Of a DNA stretch of 64,000 nucleotides, positions 60,832 through 64,000 are shown one piece after another. Position 1 is the first letter of the stretch. The number at the start of each line of letters is the position of its first letter. This DNA comes from Caldilineaceae bacterium (GTDB lineage: Bacteria; Chloroflexota; Anaerolineae; Caldilineales; Caldilineaceae), in contig JAHBVH010000001.1 of assembly GCA_019637645.1 (NCBI GenBank), positions 1 to 64,000 of the forward strand. Direction: 5' to 3'. Position numbers and translations under genes: made by a program. Under the pieces are notes generated by a model. It was not told the DNA's origin and ran no database searches. It was given only the letters and a program-made list of their open reading frames with translations.

Positions 60832-61995
60832 ATGACCCAATCACCAACCCTTGACCCCACTACGCGTGATTTTATCCAAGCCATGCCCAAGGCTGAAATT
60901 CACATTCACTTGGAAGGCGCGATTCAGCCAGAGACCTTGTTGGAACTGGCGCGCCGCCACCGGCGGGAGGACAGCTTGCCGACGACCGATCTGGATGGCC
61001 TACGGCGTTGGTTCACCTTTACGGATTTCCCCCACTTTATCCAGATCTACTGGACGATTTCTGATCTGCTGCGTACGCCAGAAGATTTTGCCTTGATTGT
61101 CCATGCCTGTGGCGCGGATATGGCGGCGCAGAACATTCGTTATCGCGAACTGACCTTCACTCCGTTCACCCATACCGATCTCCAGCAAAAAGGGTTGACG
61201 ATGGGGGCGCTCTTTGAAGGGCTAGAAGCGGGCCGTGCCCAAGCCAAGCGGGACTTTGGCGTAGAGATGCGCTGGGTTTTTGATATTCCCCGCAATACCA
61301 GTTTCAAACCATGGCACTCCTCTCTGCCCATCCGCGCCGCCGCGCGCCTGGCCGATGGCGCGCTACGCAAGGTCGGTTTGCGGCGGGGGGAACAGTACCA
61401 TCCCTATCCCGCCGAACGGACGCTGGCCTATGCGTTGGCTGGTCAGGACAAAGGCGTTGTTGGCTTTGGGTTGGGCGGCTATGAAGTGGGCGCACCGCCC
61501 GAGCCTTTTGCCCATGTCTTTCGCACGGCCAAAGCGGCAGGCTTGCTCTCGGTTCCCCACGCTGGGGAAACGGTGGGGCCTGCTAGCATTTGGGGGGCAG
61601 TCAATACTCTGGCTGCGGATCGCATTGGTCACGGGGTACGCGCCATTGAAGATGAAGCGCTCCTCGCGCTTTTGCGAGAGCGGCAAATTCCCCTGGAATT
61701 GAATCCCACCAGCAATATCTGCCTGCATGTCTATTCCAACATGGCGGAGCACCCCTTTCCCAAGCTTGACCAACTGGGCCTGTTGGTAACCGTCAACAGC
61801 GATGACCCGCCGCTCTTTAATACTTCGCTCACTCAGGAATATCAAGTGTTGGCTACCCACTTTGGCTATGCTCCTGCCGCGCTCGCCCGTGTCGCGCGCA
61901 ATGCCTTTGTGGCCGCGGGCGCACCGGCCGCGCTCAAAGCGCAATTGCTCCAGGAGTTTGACGAATGGGTGCAAAAGCAAGCAAATAAAGATTGA
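60832..61995 (+). CDS. add: Adenosine deaminase
   Basis: A 387-residue amidohydrolase-superfamily deaminase that turns adenosine into inosine. AEIHIHLEGAIQPETLLELARR has the first zinc histidines, VVGFGLGGYEVGAPPEPFAHVF the substrate region, LLSVPHAGETVGPASIW the His and catalytic Glu, RIGHGVRAIED the next His and ELNPTSNICL with VNSDDPPLF the last Asp pair. Slightly longer than the E. coli type. No strong ribosome site lies before ATG 60832, but the protein start matches the family. Related enzymes acting on adenine have the same motifs, so the substrate is probable. Confidence 0.92.
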   Translation: MTQSPTLDPTTRDFIQAMPKAEIHIHLEGAIQPETLLELARRHRREDSLPTTDLDGLRRWFTFTDFPHFIQIYWTISDLLRTPEDFALIVHACGADMAAQNIRYRELTFTPFTHTDLQQKGLTMGALFEGLEAGRAQAKRDFGVEMRWVFDIPRNTSFKPWHSSLPIRAAARLADGALRKVGLRRGEQYHPYPAERTLAYALAGQDKGVVGFGLGGYEVGAPPEPFAHVFRTAKAAGLLSVPHAGETVGPASIWGAVNTLAADRIGHGVRAIEDEALLALLRERQIPLELNPTSNICLHVYSNMAEHPFPKLDQLGLLVTVNSDDPPLFNTSLTQEYQVLATHFGYAPAALARVARNAFVAAGAPAALKAQLLQEFDEWVQKQANKD

Positions 61996-62023
61996 CCAGC
62001 CTCATGCACTGTAGATATCGCGG

Positions 62024-63025
62024 CTAATTGGATTGTAATAAGGTAAGGACTTGCTGCAAATCAGCGGGGAGTGGGGCGACAAATTCGCGTTCTTCGCCGC
62101 TGCTGGGTAGGCGAAGACGCAGGCGGTGGGCGTGGAGAAATTGGCGTTCGAGCGGTAAACGCGGTTTGCGATAACCATAGAGCGTGTCCCCAACGACGGG
62201 ATGCTTGCGCCATGCAAAGTGAACCCGAATCTGGTGGGTGCGACCGGTGTGGAGCACGACGCGGACAGAGGAGAAGTGGGCCGTGGCGTTGTTCTCGCGC
62301 ACGGGCAAGGTATAATCGGCCAGCAGCCAGTAGTCGGTAATCGCTTCCCGTCCCTGGGTTTGCCCTGTGTTGGGATCCACGGGCAATACAGCTTGGCGTT
62401 TACGCTCAAAGGGGTGGCGACCAATCGGTGCAATAATCCGGCCTTGAGGAGGGGCAATGCGACCTTCTAAGAGTGCCAAATATTCTTTGTAAACCGTGCG
62501 CGCTTTGAACTGCTCCTGTAGATAACGATGGGCACGGTCATGCTTGGCGACGACGAGGACGCCCGAGGTCTCTTTGTCCAAGCGATGAACGATCCCTGGC
62601 CGCCGTTCCCCGCCTACTCCTTCAAGGTTGGGGCAGTGGTGGAGAATGGCATTGACTAAGGTGCCTTCTTCGTGTCCGGGCGCAGGATGAACGACCATGC
62701 CCGCCGGTTTATCAATGATCAGCAGGTCATCGTCTTCAAAGAGGAGCGGCAGAACCAGCGCCTGGGGTTGAACCTTCGGCGTAGCGGCGGGTAGCGGGAT
62801 GCGGACTTCGATCTGCTGACCGTCTTCCAATCGCTGGCTGGCTTTGGCACTGGCCTGATCAACCAAAACATCACCCTCTTTGATCCACCGCTGAACTTCG
62901 CTACGGCTGCGATCGGGCAAGGCTTCGGCCAACCAGCGATCAAGGCGCTGACCAACCACGGTAGGTGATATGGTAAAGGTAAGAATTTCTTTTGGGGTAG
63001 GCACAGCGGTTGTTTGGTCTGCCAA
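62024..63025 (-). CDS. RluA-family 23S rRNA pseudouridine synthase
   Basis: A 333-residue enzyme. S4 RNA-binding domain at residues 15-80 (QRLDRWLAEALPDRSRSEVQRWIKEGDVLVDQ), then the catalytic core with the Asp in PGIVHRLDKETSGVLVVAKHDRAH, and the family motifs LVLPLLFEDDDLLIIDKPAGMVVHPAPG and GRTHQIRVHFAWRKHPVVGDTLYG. It most resembles RluD-type enzymes, which modify helix 69 of 23S rRNA. TTG start at 63025, ten bases after the lspA stop, so the two are probably co-transcribed. Confidence 0.93.
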   Translation of the reverse strand: MADQTTAVPTPKEILTFTISPTVVGQRLDRWLAEALPDRSRSEVQRWIKEGDVLVDQASAKASQRLEDGQQIEVRIPLPAATPKVQPQALVLPLLFEDDDLLIIDKPAGMVVHPAPGHEEGTLVNAILHHCPNLEGVGGERRPGIVHRLDKETSGVLVVAKHDRAHRYLQEQFKARTVYKEYLALLEGRIAPPQGRIIAPIGRHPFERKRQAVLPVDPNTGQTQGREAITDYWLLADYTLPVRENNATAHFSSVRVVLHTGRTHQIRVHFAWRKHPVVGDTLYGYRKPRLPLERQFLHAHRLRLRLPSSGEEREFVAPLPADLQQVLTLLQSN

Positions 63026-63034
63026 AGTAGTTGG

Positions 63035-63565
63035 TTAGAGCCGTTCGTTGGCCTGTGGTTGGGCCTGTTGCTCACGCTGTTTCCGCACGTCGTCCACCAT
63101 AATATAGACTCCCAACGCGATCACGCCGATGACAATGCTGCTGTCGGCAATGTTGTAATTGGGCCAATAATAGACCCCAGGAATGCCCATTTTGACGAAA
63201 TCAGTGACATAACCTTGGTTGATGCGGTCCACCAAGTTGCCCACCGCGCCCCCTAATTGGAGACCTAGCAGAATCCGCACAAAATTGTGTTCAACCGGCA
63301 AATAGCGCGCATAGACCAAAATGGCAATAGCCACGACAACGGCAATCACCACAAAGAGCATGCCTTGATTTTGCAAAATGCCAAAGGCCGCCCCATAGTT
63401 GTCCACATGTTCAAAGACAAAATATTCACCTAAGGCTGGGATCGGGATCATGGCGCCATATTTGGGAATGTTGAGCCGTACCCATTCCTTTGTCAACTGA
63501 TCCAATGTAATAATAATCCCTGCCACCACTAAAACAAGCCATGCTCGGCGTAGCCAACTGATCAT
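63035..63565 (-). CDS. lspA: Lipoprotein signal peptidase (signal peptidase II)
   Basis: A 176-residue membrane aspartyl protease that cuts lipoprotein precursors before the lipidated Cys. Four membrane helices. The catalytic Asp residues are in GGAVGNLVDRINQGYVTDFVKMG and WPNYNIADSSIVIG. AGGA lies before the ATG. lspA followed by an rluA-type gene is a common bacterial arrangement. A Gln/Arg-rich tail (VRKQREQQAQPQANERL) ends the protein. Confidence 0.95.
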   Translation of the reverse strand: MISWLRRAWLVLVVAGIIITLDQLTKEWVRLNIPKYGAMIPIPALGEYFVFEHVDNYGAAFGILQNQGMLFVVIAVVVAIAILVYARYLPVEHNFVRILLGLQLGGAVGNLVDRINQGYVTDFVKMGIPGVYYWPNYNIADSSIVIGVIALGVYIMVDDVRKQREQQAQPQANERL

Positions 63566-63740
63566 AGTTTTCCTAGCACTCCTTTTTCACGTTTGCTCTG
63601 CGTATTGTAGCCCAAAACGCAAGCAGCGTCTAATTAGTGACGAATCAGAGTTGTTCCTCGGCTTACATGGCAATTTGCGATAGATATGCTATACTTATCG
63701 AACAAATTATCTTTTTTCTAAGAAATCGTAGGAGTTAGCT

Positions 63741-64000
63741 ATGGCACGTGAGGTTACGATTGCGTTGGTACAGATGGCACCGGCATTGGCCGATCCAGAG
63801 GCCAATTTGCGCAAAATGGGCGATTTCGTCGAGAAGATCTGTAGTGAACAGAATACCGATCTGATTGTCTTCCCTGAACTCAGCTATACCGGGGCTGAAT
63901 TGGGCCTGCGCGCCACCGACCTGGCTGAACGCGTGCCTGGCCATGCCACCAACTATCTGGCCAAGCGTGCCAATGACTTCAACACGCACATTATCTTTGG
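63741..64000 (+). CDS. Carbon-nitrogen hydrolase (nitrilase superfamily), partial
   Basis: The window ends within this gene; 86 codons are visible. MAREVTIALVQMAPALADPEANLRKMGDFVEKI and TDLIVFPELSYTGAELG give the start of the nitrilase fold with the catalytic Glu in FPE. AGGAG lies six bases before the ATG. The Lys and Cys of the triad lie beyond the window, so the subfamily is unknown. It could be a free amidase or the glutaminase domain of a glutamine-dependent NAD synthetase. A TATACT lies about 50 bases upstream. Confidence 0.85.
   Translation, partial: MAREVTIALVQMAPALADPEANLRKMGDFVEKICSEQNTDLIVFPELSYTGAELGLRATDLAERVPGHATNYLAKRANDFNTHIIF

Overview
This 64-kb window looks like ordinary chromosome from a member of the Chloroflexota. 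This is an inference, and the class is uncertain. The reasons are the mix of families: secreted SH3 proteins with Thr/Pro-rich linkers, very large multi-pass glycosyltransferases with beta-sandwich tails, Rpn-type nucleases with long charged repeats, a MoxR/DUF4350/DUF4129 operon, and frequent TTG and GTG starts. Genes are dense on both strands. There are no prophages, insertion sequences, CRISPR arrays, rRNA genes or convincing tRNA genes. The one clear RNA gene outside the protein genes is tmRNA (ssrA).

Layout. Positions 174-2741 (minus) hold lepB, deoC, a small unknown gene and a metallo-beta-lactamase-fold hydrolase. Positions 3124-7391 (minus) hold an AlbA_2/ATPase-fold regulator and gyrA. 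A class-I glutamine amidotransferase-like peptidase follows at 7628-8524. Positions 8729-18308 (plus) are a cell-envelope stretch: two huge membrane glycosyltransferases, an Hpt protein with a response regulator, and two SH3 lipoproteins, with rplI on the other strand. Positions 18866-23039 (minus) are the MoxR operon, and 23110-25049 (minus) an ATPase plus enolase-superfamily epimerase. Positions 25408-30711 (plus) hold a membrane protein, a multi-pass sensor with a sigma-region-4-like tail, and FtsK. Then come an Rpn nuclease and ftsH (minus); rfbC, an MTA phosphorylase and rpmG (plus); a third SH3 protein; and an oxidoreductase with rhamnose mutarotase.

Positions 40737-41375 carry a decayed MntA/HepT toxin-antitoxin pair. 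Positions 41401-47025 are a DUF2760 membrane protein followed by two divergent Hsp70-family proteins, the best candidate here for a poorly described system. Positions 49398-56848 (plus) hold a short-chain dehydrogenase, a fumarase-superfamily lyase, a second Rpn nuclease, a gamma carbonic anhydrase and a three-gene 2-oxoacid dehydrogenase complex (E2, E1 alpha, E1 beta). Positions 57001-63565 carry a PIN-like toxin with its antitoxin, ssrA, sfsA, a secreted HExxH metalloprotease, adenosine deaminase, an RluA-type pseudouridine synthase and lspA. The window ends inside a nitrilase-family amidohydrolase.

Themes. Lipoprotein maturation and export are well represented (lepB, lnt, lspA, SH3 lipoproteins). 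So are membrane quality control (ftsH, Hsp70s, tmRNA). Promoters with a TATACT -10 box recur. At least two toxin- or nuclease-type genes appear to be transcribed without a leader. Several intergenic regions hold long hairpins or a dispersed structured repeat.
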